From NCBI RefSeq assembly GCF_900110255.1, contig NZ_FODD01000014.1, positions 1 to 64,000 on the forward strand: a stretch of 64,000 nt of DNA, in the 5' to 3' direction. The translations under genes were made by a program, and so were the position numbers. The notes under the pieces were generated by a model. The model was not told the origin of the DNA and made no database searches. It was given only the letters and a program-made list of their open reading frames with translations. This DNA comes from Actinacidiphila rubida (GTDB lineage: Bacteria; Actinomycetota; Actinomycetes; Streptomycetales; Streptomycetaceae). Positions 42,603 through 50,615 of the stretch are shown one piece after another; the stretch's first letter is position 1; each line of letters starts with the position of its first letter.

Positions 42603-43602
42603 AGCCCGTCCGGGGCAGGACGCGGGAGCCGCCGACGGGCAGGTCCCAGAGGGCCGCGCGCCGCAGTCCGGCCTCGGCCCAGGCCGCGCGCAGCCGCATC
42701 AGCGGCTCCAGCGGCGGCTCGCCGGACAGCAGGAACGTCGCCCAGTGCATCGGCGCCATCGCGGCGGCGCCCAGGTCCTGGAACGCCCGCACCGCCTCCT
42801 CGGGATCGGTGTGCACCGGCCCGAGCATCCACCGCGGCGCGTACGCGCCGATCGGCAGCAGTGCCACGTCGATGCCCGGGTGGGCGCGCGCGATGTCCTT
42901 GAAGAAGCGGCCGTAACCGGTGTCGCCGGCGAAGTAGATGCGGTGCCCCTCCCGGTCGGTCAGCACCCACCCGCCCCACAGCGAACGGCAGGTGTCGGTG
43001 AGGGTGCGCCGGCTCCAGTGGTGCGCGGGCACGAAGTCGAAGCGGACGCCGTCGAGTTCCGCGGCCTCCCACCAGTCGAGCTCCGTCACCTCCTCGAAGC
43101 CGCGGCGGCGGAACCACGTGCCGAGGCCCGCGGGCACGAAGCACGGGGTCTCCCGCGGCAGCCGCTTGAGGGTGGGCGCGTCGAGGTGGTCGTAGTGGTT
43201 GTGGCTGACCACGACCGCGTCGATGCGCGGCAGCAGCGACCAGGGCACCCCGACCGGGGTGATCCGGGCGGGCGTGCCGGGGATGCGGCGGGACCAGACC
43301 GGGTCGGTGAGGACGGTCATCCCGCCGATCCGCAGCACCCAGCTGGCGTGCCCGGCCCACGTGACGGCCACGGTGCCGGGGGCGGCCTCGGGCAGCGGGC
43401 CCGGTTCCACCGGCAGCTTGACGACGTCCTTGAGCGAGGACGAGGGGGGCCGCACCGCGCACTCCCGGGCCAGGCGCACGAGGTCGCGCAGCCCGGGCAT
43501 CGGCAGCGGGTCGGTCAGGCGGTCGGCGAAGGAGCGCGGCCAGGTGCGGTGCTCGCCGGCCGGCCGGGGCGAGGCGACGGTGCGTTCGCTCTGGTCGGTC
43601 AT
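42601..43602 (-). CDS. Metallo-beta-lactamase-fold hydrolase (NAPE-PLD-like)
   Basis: 333 residues from the ATG at 43602 with GGGAG 6-7 nt upstream. Motifs are VTWAGHASWVLRIGG, LTDPVWSRR, the metal site SHNHYDHLD, FVPAHHWSRRTLTDT, YFAGDTGYGRFFKDI, PIGAYAPRWM and MHWATF. This set is strongly like mammalian N-acyl-phosphatidylethanolamine phospholipase D and bacterial homologues, which cleave phosphodiester bonds in lipids. About 60 N-terminal residues precede the fold, with no signal peptide. The gene is 101 nt downstream of the aminotransferase-like gene in the same direction; co-transcription is possible. Confidence 0.9.
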   Translation of the reverse strand: MTDQSERTVASPRPAGEHRTWPRSFADRLTDPLPMPGLRDLVRLARECAVRPPSSSLKDVVKLPVEPGPLPEAAPGTVAVTWAGHASWVLRIGGMTVLTDPVWSRRIPGTPARITPVGVPWSLLPRIDAVVVSHNHYDHLDAPTLKRLPRETPCFVPAGLGTWFRRRGFEEVTELDWWEAAELDGVRFDFVPAHHWSRRTLTDTCRSLWGGWVLTDREGHRIYFAGDTGYGRFFKDIARAHPGIDVALLPIGAYAPRWMLGPVHTDPEEAVRAFQDLGAAAMAPMHWATFLLSGEPPLEPLMRLRAAWAEAGLRRAALWDLPVGGSRVLPRTG

Positions 43603-43703
43603 CACGGCTCCCTTGCTGCGCTCGCGCGGCCTCGTTCGGGCCGAGCCGCCCGGGCACCAACCGGAGTCGGTGATTCCGCCTCTCGGCTGCCTCCGAACGT
43701 AAG

Positions 43704-44942
43704 TCAGGCCCCGCGGCCCCGCGATCCCGAGCCGGCCGGTCCGGTGGCCGCGCCGGGCCCGCACAGCTCGGCGAACGCCGAGGTCAGCGCGGCGAGTCCG
43801 GCGGCGACATGCGGGGCGGAGACCGGATCCGCGGCGGTCAGCGCGGTACGCCGTTCGGTCTCGGTCGCGCCCAGCAGCGCGCCGATGTCGATCCGGACCC
43901 GGGGCTCGGCCGGATCGTCGCCGAAGCGGTGGCCGCCGAGCACCGGCCGCCCCAGCGCCGCGCTCAGCCGCTCCTCGGCCTGCTCGGCCGTCATGGCGGG
44001 CGTGCCGGGGGCACCGGGCACCCCGGTCGTGCTCAGGGTCGGGTACAGCTGGAACCCGGCCTTCGGCGGCCGGCACACCGCACCGGCCTCGGTGACCGCG
44101 CGGTAGGCGGCGGCCCCCACCCGGGCGTGCAACCGGTTCGCCGCGGCCCGGTGGTCGGTGACCTCGGGCGGCTCGGTCAGCACGTAGCCGGTGGCCGCGG
44201 CGACGGGCCCGGTCAGCGCCGCGCGCATCGCCGCGAGCGCGGCCGCCGCCCGCTCCCGCCAGGCCGCACCGTGGTCGGTGCCGGGGAAGCGGGCGAGCGC
44301 GGCCGGCACGGAGACCGGCACCAGGGTCGCGCCGAGGTCGGTGATCACCACGGTGTGGTCGGGCAGCATCTCCGCGGGGCTGAGCAGCACCGTGTCGTGG
44401 TGGTGAAGGGTGTCCGAGTACGTCTCGTCCGAGACGATCATCAGCCCGGCCTCCGCGGCGGCCTCGCACGTCTCGTGCAGCAGCTCCGGCGGGCTGACCG
44501 TGCCGCTGGGATCGTCCGCGGCGGACAGCACGAGCAGCCGCGGCGCCCCTCCCTCCGCCCGCGCCCGCCGCACCGTCTCCAGCAGCGCGAACGGGTCCGG
44601 GACGCCGCCGCCCTCCGGCGGGGTCGGCACGGTGTGCACGCGCCGCCGCAGCAGCCGCGCGAGCGGCTGCTGCCAGGCGGCCGCGGGGCGGGCCAGCACG
44701 GGATCGCCGTCGGTCGCGGCGAGCAGCGCGAGCAGCAGCGGCTCGGCGCCGGGCGCGGCGAGCGCGTGCCGCGTGTCCACGGGCAGCCCGCGCCGCGCCC
44801 AGTACCCGCAGGCCGCTTCCAGCAGCCGCGCCCCGCCACCTGGCGGCTCGGCGGCCGCCCCGTGATCCAGTCGCGTGTCCCAGTACGGCGGTACCGGCAG
44901 CCCCGGGTCGGGCCGCACGTCGAACGGCAGGGTGAGACGCAT
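43704..44942 (-). CDS. Class I/II aminotransferase-fold protein lacking the PLP lysine
   Basis: 412 residues from the ATG at 44942 with GGAGG 9 nt upstream. The fold-type I pattern can be followed: ALAAPGAEPLLLALLAATDGDPVLARPAAAWQQ, LLVLSAADDPSGTVSPPELL (the NPTG region), LMIVSDETYSD (the usual Asp and Tyr) and a C-terminal RVRIDIGALLG. In the place of the SxSK motif it reads VVITDLGATLVPV, with no Lys. The only Lys in the whole chain is in RPPKAGFQLYP near residue 310, outside the normal site. The protein may not bind PLP covalently and may be non-catalytic, regulatory, or use a different chemistry. A sequence error at this position seems unlikely because the frame is intact. Confidence 0.8.
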   Translation of the reverse strand: MRLTLPFDVRPDPGLPVPPYWDTRLDHGAAAEPPGGGARLLEAACGYWARRGLPVDTRHALAAPGAEPLLLALLAATDGDPVLARPAAAWQQPLARLLRRRVHTVPTPPEGGGVPDPFALLETVRRARAEGGAPRLLVLSAADDPSGTVSPPELLHETCEAAAEAGLMIVSDETYSDTLHHHDTVLLSPAEMLPDHTVVITDLGATLVPVSVPAALARFPGTDHGAAWRERAAAALAAMRAALTGPVAAATGYVLTEPPEVTDHRAAANRLHARVGAAAYRAVTEAGAVCRPPKAGFQLYPTLSTTGVPGAPGTPAMTAEQAEERLSAALGRPVLGGHRFGDDPAEPRVRIDIGALLGATETERRTALTAADPVSAPHVAAGLAALTSAFAELCGPGAATGPAGSGSRGRGA

Positions 44943-45022
44943 GGTGCGCACCTCCACGGAGCCGGGGCCTCTGCGCCCACCTTCCCCCTTTTCCCCCACC
45001 CCCGCCCCCCGAGCCGCCCGCG

Positions 45023-45259
45023 CACCAGCGCGCCACAGGCGCGCGAACCCCCGCACGGACGCGCAGCCGAAGACGGCGACGGGACTCCCCGCGGAGCGGA
45101 CCCGCACCCGACGACGAAACCCGCACGGGTGGCGCGGGTGGGAACACCAGCGCGCCACAGGCGCGCGAACCCCCGCACGGACGTGCAGCCGAAGACGGCG
45201 ACGGGCCCCAGCAGGCCCGCGAAACCCGGCACGGATGTGCGGCCACCGACGGCGACGCG
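45023..45259. repeat. Long direct repeat (61 bp, two near-identical copies plus a decayed third)
   Basis: Copy 1 at 45023-45083 and copy 2 at 45145-45205 differ at one base in 61. Copy 3 (45206-45259) is degenerate. They fill the 337-bp gap between the aminotransferase-like gene and the HAD gene; no gene is supported there. The unit contains CGGACGCGCAGCCGAAGAC-type sequence. Similar dispersed non-coding repeats are known in Streptomyces genomes. Confidence 0.85.
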
Positions 45260-45279
45260 CCCCCCGAGGGGACCCGCGC

Positions 45280-45945
45280 TCAGCCCCGTATCAGCCCCAC
45301 CAACTCGCGCATGTCGTCGAAGACGACCGTGTCGTCCCCGCGCAGCCACTCCCCCGGCGTCAGCCCGCCGCAGTAGCCGAACGCCCGCATCCCCGCGGCC
45401 CGCGCCGCCTCCACTCCGTAGCGGCTGTCCTCCACCACCACGCACCGCCGCGGCTCGACGCCGAGGCTGCGCGCCGCGTGCAGGAACAGGTCCGGTGCGG
45501 GCTTGCCCCGCGCCACCTCCGCCGCGCTGAAGATGCGTCCGTCGAACCGCTCGTACAGGCCCGTCAGGCCAAGCGTGTGACGCAGCCCCTCGTGGGAGGT
45601 GCTGGACGCGACGCACGACGGCAGGGTGAGCGCGTCCAGCGCCTCCACCACACCGTCGACGGGCGTGAGTTCGCGTTCGAACGCCTCCCGGTACGACCGC
45701 CGGTACGGCGCGTCCCAGCCGTCGGGCAGCGGCCGGCCCAGGTGCTCGCCGATCGCCCGCGCCATGTCGGCGTAGCTGCGTCCGACGAACCGCTCGACGA
45801 CCTCGTCCTCGCTCATCGGCCAGCCGAGGTCCGCGAGCATCAGCACGTCGATCTTCACCGCGATCTTCTCGCTGTCGACGAGGACGCCGTCGCAGTCGAA
45901 GATGACCAGTTCGGTCTCGGGCCAGGCGTCCTGGGATGCGTTCAC
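45280..45945 (-). CDS. HAD-superfamily hydrolase (beta-phosphoglucomutase/phosphatase type)
   Basis: 221 residues from a GTG at 45945; TACCCT lies 7 nt upstream on the minus strand (plus 45953-45958), so the mRNA is probably leaderless. HAD motifs: VIFDCDGVLVDSE (nucleophile and acid Asp), ASSTSHEGL (motif II Ser/Thr), RGKPAPDLFLHAA (motif III Lys) and VVEDSRYGVEAARAAGM (motif IV). The cap domain lies between residues 20 and 90 (C1 type), as in beta-phosphoglucomutase, phosphoglycolate phosphatase and sugar phosphatases. The exact substrate is open. Confidence 0.9.
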   Translation of the reverse strand: MNASQDAWPETELVIFDCDGVLVDSEKIAVKIDVLMLADLGWPMSEDEVVERFVGRSYADMARAIGEHLGRPLPDGWDAPYRRSYREAFERELTPVDGVVEALDALTLPSCVASSTSHEGLRHTLGLTGLYERFDGRIFSAAEVARGKPAPDLFLHAARSLGVEPRRCVVVEDSRYGVEAARAAGMRAFGYCGGLTPGEWLRGDDTVVFDDMRELVGLIRG

Positions 45946-46084
45946 GCAGGTGAGGGTACCGTCGCGGATTCCCGGGCCCACCCGGCGCCCACCCCGCGCC
46001 CGTCCGGCGCCCCCACCCGTCCGATGTGCGGGGCCACGGCTTCCGTCGCAGGCTGGCAGGGAGGGGGCGGCAGGAGGGAACACG

Positions 46085-46771
46085 ATGGAGATCAAGGGAG
46101 CGGTCGCCCTGGTGACCGGGGCCAACCGCGGCATCGGCCGGGCCTTCGCGCGGGCGCTCGTGGAGCACGGCGCGGCCAAGGTCTACGGTGCCGCCCGCGA
46201 TCCCGCGGCCGTGGACGACCCGGACCTGACCCCGCTGCGCATGGACGTGACCGATCCGACGCAGATCGCCCAGGCCGCGGCCGGCGCTCACGACGTCACG
46301 ATCGTGATCAACAACGCGGGCGTCGGAGGCTTCTCCACCAAACTCCTGGCCGGCTCGATGGACGGCGCACGCGAGGCGATGGAGATCAACTACTTCGGCA
46401 CCTGGGCCGTTTCGCGGGCGTTCGCGCCGATCCTGGCCGCCAACGGTGGGGGCGCGCTGGTCAACATGCTGTCGACCGCCTCATGGGCGTCGCGTCCGGA
46501 GTACCCGGGGTACGCGGCCTCCAAGGCCGCGCAGTGGTCGCTGACGGGCGCGCTGCGCGAGGGACTGCGCGCGCAGGGCACGCTCGTCGTGGGCGTCCAC
46601 GCCGGATTCGTGGAGACGGACCTCAGCTCGTTCACCGACGCCCCCAAGATCAGCGCGAGGGACGTCGCGGAGCAGACCATGGACGCCCTCGCCGGCGGCC
46701 GGACCGAGGTGCTCGCGGACGACCGGACCCGGGAGGTCAAGCGCGCCCTCTCGGAGCCGCCCGGACAGTGA
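46085..46771 (+). CDS. SDR family oxidoreductase
   Basis: 228 residues from the ATG at 46085 with AGGAGGGA about 6 nt upstream. Motifs: LVTGANRGIGRAFARAL (cofactor), MDVTD, INNAGVGG, a Ser in NMLSTASWAS and catalytic YAASK. An AARD sequence after strand 2 replaces the usual acidic residue, suggesting NADP(H). The chain is short and lacks the usual C-terminal DGG segment, placing it near carbonyl-reductase-like SDRs (SDR family with MEIKG start). It diverges from the HAD gene across 139 bp. The substrate is unknown. Confidence 0.9.
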   Translation: MEIKGAVALVTGANRGIGRAFARALVEHGAAKVYGAARDPAAVDDPDLTPLRMDVTDPTQIAQAAAGAHDVTIVINNAGVGGFSTKLLAGSMDGAREAMEINYFGTWAVSRAFAPILAANGGGALVNMLSTASWASRPEYPGYAASKAAQWSLTGALREGLRAQGTLVVGVHAGFVETDLSSFTDAPKISARDVAEQTMDALAGGRTEVLADDRTREVKRALSEPPGQ

Positions 46772-46781
46772 GCGGCCCGCG

Positions 46782-46958
46782 ATGACGCAGGCGGCCCCGT
46801 ACGCCCGCCCCACCCTGCGCTAAGGCGCGGCGGGCACGTGCGACGCGCTGGTGGGTGAGGCCGCGGCAGCGGTGCGGTCGGCGCACGAGCCCGGCACGCT
46901 GGTGCAGGCGTGCGCCGAGGTCGAAGCCGGCCGCTTCCCGGGCGAGAGCGGGACGTAA
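46782..46958 (+). pseudogene. Possible decayed small gene interrupted by an in-frame stop
   Basis: An ATG at 46782 opens a frame that meets TAA at 46821-46823 and, in the same frame, continues as protein-like sequence (CDALVGEAAAAVRSAHEP, then GTLVQACAEVEAGRFPG) to TAA at 46956-46958. The second part has the codon bias of the window. It may be the remains of a short protein. No family was recognised, and it could equally be a random open stretch in GC-rich DNA. The rest of the 412-bp gap to 47184 holds the inverted repeats at 47085-47143. Confidence 0.25.
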
Positions 46959-47084
46959 GCGGAGCGCACCGGGATCGGCCGGCTCCGCCCGTACGCCGGC
47001 AGGTCCCCCGCCGGCCCCGCGTAGGACGGCCGCCGTGGACGCGGGCGTTCACCGGCGTGGGCGCCGAGTGGGCCTCTGCACCCT

Positions 47085-47143
47085 CCCGTCGACCCCCGGG
47101 TCGACGGGCGCGGCGCGTTCACCCGCGGGTCCGGGGGTGAACG
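47085..47143. promoter_or_regulatory. Two perfect inverted repeats upstream of the PAP2-kinase gene
   Basis: CCCGTCGACCC / GGGTCGACGGG (47085-47095, 47098-47108) have 11-bp arms and a 2-nt centre. CGTTCACCC / GGGTGAACG (47116-47124, 47135-47143) have 9-bp arms and a 10-bp spacer. They lie 41 bp and more before the ATG at 47184 and may be operator sites or a terminator-like structure. Confidence 0.45.
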
Positions 47144-47183
47144 GCGCGGGCCGGTGCGTGTCGCCGCCCGGCCCGGGTATCCG

Positions 47184-48737
47184 ATGGCCATGACGCAACC
47201 GTGGCGGGCCGCAGGGGCCTGGAGACAGTGGGACCGTGCCGTGTTCGCCGGGGTCGCCGGCCGGCACTGGCCGGGTGCGGAACCGGTGCTGCCCAAGCTG
47301 AGCCATGCGGCCAACCACGGCCGGCTGTGGCTGGCTGCCGCCGGCGTGATGGCGGTGGCGGGAGGCCGCGAGGGGCGGCGCGCGGCGGCCCGCGGTCTCG
47401 GCTCGATGGCGCTCGCCTCGCTCACCGTCAACACCGTCGGCAAGGGCACGGTGGGCCGGACCCGTCCGCTGCTGGACGCGGTCCCGGTGATCCGGCGCCT
47501 GCACCGGCAGCCGGTCACCTCGTCGTTCCCTTCCGGGCACGCCGCCTCGGCCGCCGCGTTCGCGGCGGGCGTGGCCGCCGAGTCGGGCACGTGGGGCACG
47601 GTCGTGGCCCCCGTCGCGGCCAGCGTGGCCTTCTCCCGCGTGTACACGGGCGTGCACTACCCGAGCGACGTACTGGTCGGCTGCGCGCTCGGGATCGGTG
47701 CCGCGCTGGCGCTGCGGGCGCTGCGCCCGCCGGCCGGGCCCCGCCCGACCGCGAACCGGCCGGTCCCCGCCCCGGCGCTGGAAGCCGGCCGGGGCCTGCA
47801 CGTGGTGGTCAACACCGCGTCGGGACCGCCGCCGTTGCTGACGCCCACGGCGAACCGGGTGCGGGCGGCCCTCCCGGAGGCGGTCGTCGTCGAGCGGACC
47901 GAGGACGAGGACCTCGGGCAGCTGATGGAGACCGCGGCGAAGGCGGCCCGGGACGCGGACGGCGCGCTGGGCGTGTGCGGCGGCGACGGGACCGTTGCAC
48001 TGGCGGCCGACGCCGCACTGCGCCACAACGTCCCGCTCGCGGTGTTCCCCGGCGGCACCCGCAACCACTTCGCGCTCGACCTCGGCCTGGCGACGGTCGA
48101 GGCCACAGCGGACGCGGTGCGCGCGGGGCGGGCCGCGCGGGTGGACGTGGCGCGGCGCACGGACGCCTCGGGCCGGTCGCCGATCCTCAACACGTTCAGC
48201 ATCGGCTCGTACCCGGACCTGGTCCGGGTACGGGAGCGCTGGTCGCGGCGGGTCGGCAGCTGGCCGGCGAGCGTCCTGGCGGCCGTGCACGTGCTGCGCA
48301 CCTGCTCGCCGGTCACCGTCGAGATCAACGGCAGGACCCGCGACGTGTGGCTGCTGTTCGCCGGCAACTGCCGCTACTCCAGCTGGGGGCTGGCCCCGGT
48401 GCGCCGCCGGGATCTGACGGACGGCCTGCTGGACGTGCGCATCGTCGACGGCGGGCGGTTCGCCAGGACCCGCCTGGTGGGGGCGGCGCTGACCGGCGTG
48501 CTCACGTCCTCGCCGATCTACACCGAGGCGACGGTCCGGCGCCTGCGGATCCGCCTGCCCGACGCCGGCCGCCCCGACGCCGGCGGGTGCCCGCCGGCCG
48601 ATGGCGCGACGGGCCCGCCGGGGTCGGCCGCCGGCCCCGGCGTCCACCTCGCCTGCGACGGCGAGGTGTCGCCCGCACCCGCCGAGCTGCTGCTCGACAA
48701 GGTGCCCGGCGGGCTGCGCGTCTACCGGGCGGCCTGA
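47184..48737 (+). CDS. PAP2 phosphatase fused to a diacylglycerol/lipid kinase domain
   Basis: 517 residues (an ATG two codons later is possible). The N-terminal half is a type 2 phosphatidic acid phosphatase: KGTVGRTRP (KX6RP), SFPSGHAAS (PSGH) and SRVYTGVHYPSD (SRX5HX3D), with hydrophobic helices around LTVNTVG and AAAFAAGVAA. The C-terminal half from residue about 205 is a DAGK-type catalytic domain: VVVNTASG, VCGGDGTVALAADAAL, VFPGGTRNHFALDLGL and the C-terminal HLACDGEVSPAPAELLL. One chain thus combines a lipid phosphatase and a lipid kinase. Fusions of this kind are found in actinobacteria; they may interconvert phosphorylated and free lipid (for example isoprenoid or diacylglycerol) pools. 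The precise substrate is unknown. Confidence 0.9.
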   Translation: MAMTQPWRAAGAWRQWDRAVFAGVAGRHWPGAEPVLPKLSHAANHGRLWLAAAGVMAVAGGREGRRAAARGLGSMALASLTVNTVGKGTVGRTRPLLDAVPVIRRLHRQPVTSSFPSGHAASAAAFAAGVAAESGTWGTVVAPVAASVAFSRVYTGVHYPSDVLVGCALGIGAALALRALRPPAGPRPTANRPVPAPALEAGRGLHVVVNTASGPPPLLTPTANRVRAALPEAVVVERTEDEDLGQLMETAAKAARDADGALGVCGGDGTVALAADAALRHNVPLAVFPGGTRNHFALDLGLATVEATADAVRAGRAARVDVARRTDASGRSPILNTFSIGSYPDLVRVRERWSRRVGSWPASVLAAVHVLRTCSPVTVEINGRTRDVWLLFAGNCRYSSWGLAPVRRRDLTDGLLDVRIVDGGRFARTRLVGAALTGVLTSSPIYTEATVRRLRIRLPDAGRPDAGGCPPADGATGPPGSAAGPGVHLACDGEVSPAPAELLLDKVPGGLRVYRAA

Positions 48738-48835
48738 CGCCGGCGGCCGGGCCGGGCGGCCTTCCCGCCCGGCCCGGCCGCCTCGGCCCGCCGTCCGCGG
48801 GCGGCCGGCTCGCCAAGCGCCGCCAGCCCCGCTGA

Positions 48836-48850
48836 CTTGATTTTCGCAAG
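48836..48850. promoter_or_regulatory. CTTG-ATTTTC element shared with the HxlR gene promoter
   Basis: CTTGATTTTCGCAAG (CTTG/CAAG ends) lies upstream of the crotonase gene. A related CTTGCATTTTCCTGAG is at 50396-50411, next to the TAGGCT box (plus 50389-50394 region, minus strand) of the HxlR gene. A common HxlR site is possible but the match is short. Confidence 0.3.
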
Positions 48851-48966
48851 CCTGGAGCAACGCCTGTACGCGAGCCTGACACCCATCCCAGGCAGCCACA
48901 CCTGACCGGAATGCGGCAAACAGGCGACGTGGTCGAGAGATGCTCGCTTCGAAAAAAGCAGTTGGA

Positions 48967-48972
48967 TACGCT
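48967..48972 (+). promoter_or_regulatory. Leaderless -10 box of the crotonase gene
   Basis: TACGCT ends 7 nt before the ATG at 48980, and no ribosome binding site precedes the start. No convincing -35 was found 17-18 bp upstream. Confidence 0.5.
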
Positions 48973-48979
48973 CCCGCCC

Positions 48980-49804
48980 ATGACTGACGAACCACAGTTC
49001 CACGTGGAGGAAGTGTCGCCCTCCTACTGGAATGTGACCTTCTCGAACGGCCGGATCAACCTCATCGACGTCGACACGATCGAGCAGCTCGCCGATCTGG
49101 TGAACCGCATCGAACAGGCGTCCGAGCTGGCCGTGGTGGTCTTCCGCAGCGCCAACCCCGAGTTCTTCATGGCGCACTTCGACTTCCTGTCGGACAACGA
49201 CCGCATCGCCGCCATGAAGCCCGGCCCCACCGGGCTCCACCCGTACGCCGACAACTTCGTCCGGCTGAGCCGGGTCGCCCCCGTCACCATCTCGGCGATC
49301 CGGGGACGCGCCCGCGGCGGGGGCAGCGAGTTCGTTCTGGCGACGGACATCCGTTTCGCCGGAGACCGCGCCGTCCTGGGGCAGTTCGAGGTCGGCGTCG
49401 GCACCGTGCCCGGCGGCAACCCCGCGGGCCGCCTCGGCCGGCTGGTGGGCCGAGGCCGCGCGATGGAGATCCTGCTCGGCGGGGACGACTTCCCGGCACC
49501 GCTGGCCGCCGCGTACGGCTACGTCAACCGGGTCGTGCCCGACGCCGAGCTGGACGGCTTCGCCGACACGTTCGCGCGCCGCGTCGCGGGGTTCGACCGG
49601 GTCGGCGTCACCGGGACGAAGGAACTGGTCGGCGCGGCCACCGAGATCCCGGACGAGGAGGCCGGAGCCGCACTCGCCGCCTACTTCCGCACCGTGGGGC
49701 GTCCGGAGAACGCGCACCGCGTGCGGCGCCTGTTCGACGCCGGGCTGCAGCAGCCGGACGGCGTGGAGCTGGACCTCGGCAAGCGGGTCGCGGAGGGCGG
49801 CTGA
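48980..49804 (+). CDS. Enoyl-CoA hydratase/isomerase family protein
   Basis: 274 residues. The ATG at 48980 is chosen over an upstream in-frame ATG because TACGCT lies 7 nt before it. The crotonase fold shows at VVVFRSANPEFFMAHFDF (altered oxyanion-hole motif), SAIRGRARGGGSEFVLATDIRFA (GGGSEF, with Glu at the first catalytic position) and LGQFEVGVGTVPGGNPAGRLGRLVGRGRAMEILLGG. The first motif departs from the normal FxAGADL. The branch is widespread in Streptomyces and its reaction is unknown; it may not act on a CoA ester. An HxlR regulator is convergent and shares a sequence element with its upstream region. Confidence 0.87.
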   Translation: MTDEPQFHVEEVSPSYWNVTFSNGRINLIDVDTIEQLADLVNRIEQASELAVVVFRSANPEFFMAHFDFLSDNDRIAAMKPGPTGLHPYADNFVRLSRVAPVTISAIRGRARGGGSEFVLATDIRFAGDRAVLGQFEVGVGTVPGGNPAGRLGRLVGRGRAMEILLGGDDFPAPLAAAYGYVNRVVPDAELDGFADTFARRVAGFDRVGVTGTKELVGAATEIPDEEAGAALAAYFRTVGRPENAHRVRRLFDAGLQQPDGVELDLGKRVAEGG

Positions 49805-49827
49805 GCACCCGCCCGGGCCGTCACGCG

Positions 49828-49852
49828 GTCCGCGTACCGGCCGTACGCGGAC
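49828..49852. terminator. Perfect 10-bp hairpin between convergent genes
   Basis: GTCCGCGTAC (49828-49837) and GTACGCGGAC (49843-49852) pair across a 5-nt loop between the crotonase and HxlR genes. Confidence 0.75.
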
Positions 49853-49866
49853 GGGCGCGCAGGTCC

Positions 49867-50346
49867 TCAGCCGTGGGGCGCGGTACCGCCCGCCTCGGCG
49901 GGAACGCCCCGCAGATCGACATCGGACGCGGGGACCTCGCGTGCGTCGTCGTCGGCGATGAAGCCGACGTGGACCGGCCGGCCCGTCGAGCGGCGGCGCC
50001 GCAGCGCCGCGGGCCCGGTGGCGCGCGGGCGGTGGCGGTCGCCCCACTGCTGGAGCGCCGCGAGGACGAGCTCCAGCTCCTCCCCGGACGGCGTCAGGTG
50101 ATAGCTCTCGCGATGCCGGCTCCCCGGCGTCTGGTACGCCAGCTTGCGGAGGATCCCCGCGCTCACCAGGGTCTTCAGCCGCGTGCTCAGCAGATTCGGG
50201 GCGATGCCCAGGGACGTCTGGAGATCGGCGAAGCGGTGCCGCCCGGCATGGACGTCGCGGATGATCAGCAGCGTCCAGCGCTCGCCGAGCACCTGCAGGC
50301 TGCGTTCGATCGAGCAGGACGGCTCGTCCTGCGCGGCGTCGGGCAC
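49867..50346 (-). CDS. HxlR family winged-helix regulator
   Basis: 159 residues from a GTG at 50346 with a consensus AAGGAGG 5 nt upstream. The family is diagnosed by the N-terminal SCSIERSLQVLGERWTLLIIRDVHAGRHRF and the wing region YQTPGSRHRESYHLTPSGEELELVLAALQQWGDRH. HxlR proteins usually bind as dimers and often respond to electrophiles through an N-terminal Cys, which is present here (SCSIE). The tail from residue 105 is an added polar segment. It probably controls itself and perhaps the convergent crotonase gene, based on a shared upstream element. Confidence 0.92.
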   Translation of the reverse strand: MPDAAQDEPSCSIERSLQVLGERWTLLIIRDVHAGRHRFADLQTSLGIAPNLLSTRLKTLVSAGILRKLAYQTPGSRHRESYHLTPSGEELELVLAALQQWGDRHRPRATGPAALRRRRSTGRPVHVGFIADDDAREVPASDVDLRGVPAEAGGTAPHG

Positions 50347-50569
50347 GTCGCCTCCTTGCGTCCTGTGGCAACCGCGGCTTTCCCCGAGAGCCTAGCTTGC
50401 ATTTTCCTGAGGCACACCATGCCCCGGACTCGCGGTCGAGCGCGGGAATCCGCTGGGCAACGGCGATGCGGGGAGCTTCAGATTTTCAAGTCACAGGGAC
50501 CGGACGGGCCCCGAAGCCCGCGGCGGCCCACGGGGACCGCGCCGCCCCTCCCGGCGGGCAGGAAGCGGA

Positions 50570-50602
50570 ACGGCGAGGCGGGTGCGGCACCCGCCTCGCC
50601 GT
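50570..50602. terminator. 16-bp hairpin after the SseB-like gene
   Basis: Arms of 16 bp (50570-50585 with 50587-50602) are perfect and almost without a loop. The hairpin lies 13 nt past the stop of the SseB-like gene and should end its transcript. Confidence 0.75.
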
Positions 50603-50615
50603 CTCTCTCCGGGGG

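Noticed and set aside
45023..45259. Insertion sequence remnant
   Set aside because: The units are direct repeats without terminal inverted repeats or any transposase fragment.
46820..47647. Minus-strand 275-codon frame before and within the PAP2-kinase gene
   Set aside because: Half of it is antisense to the PAP2 domain; the translation is compositionally skewed and shows no family features.
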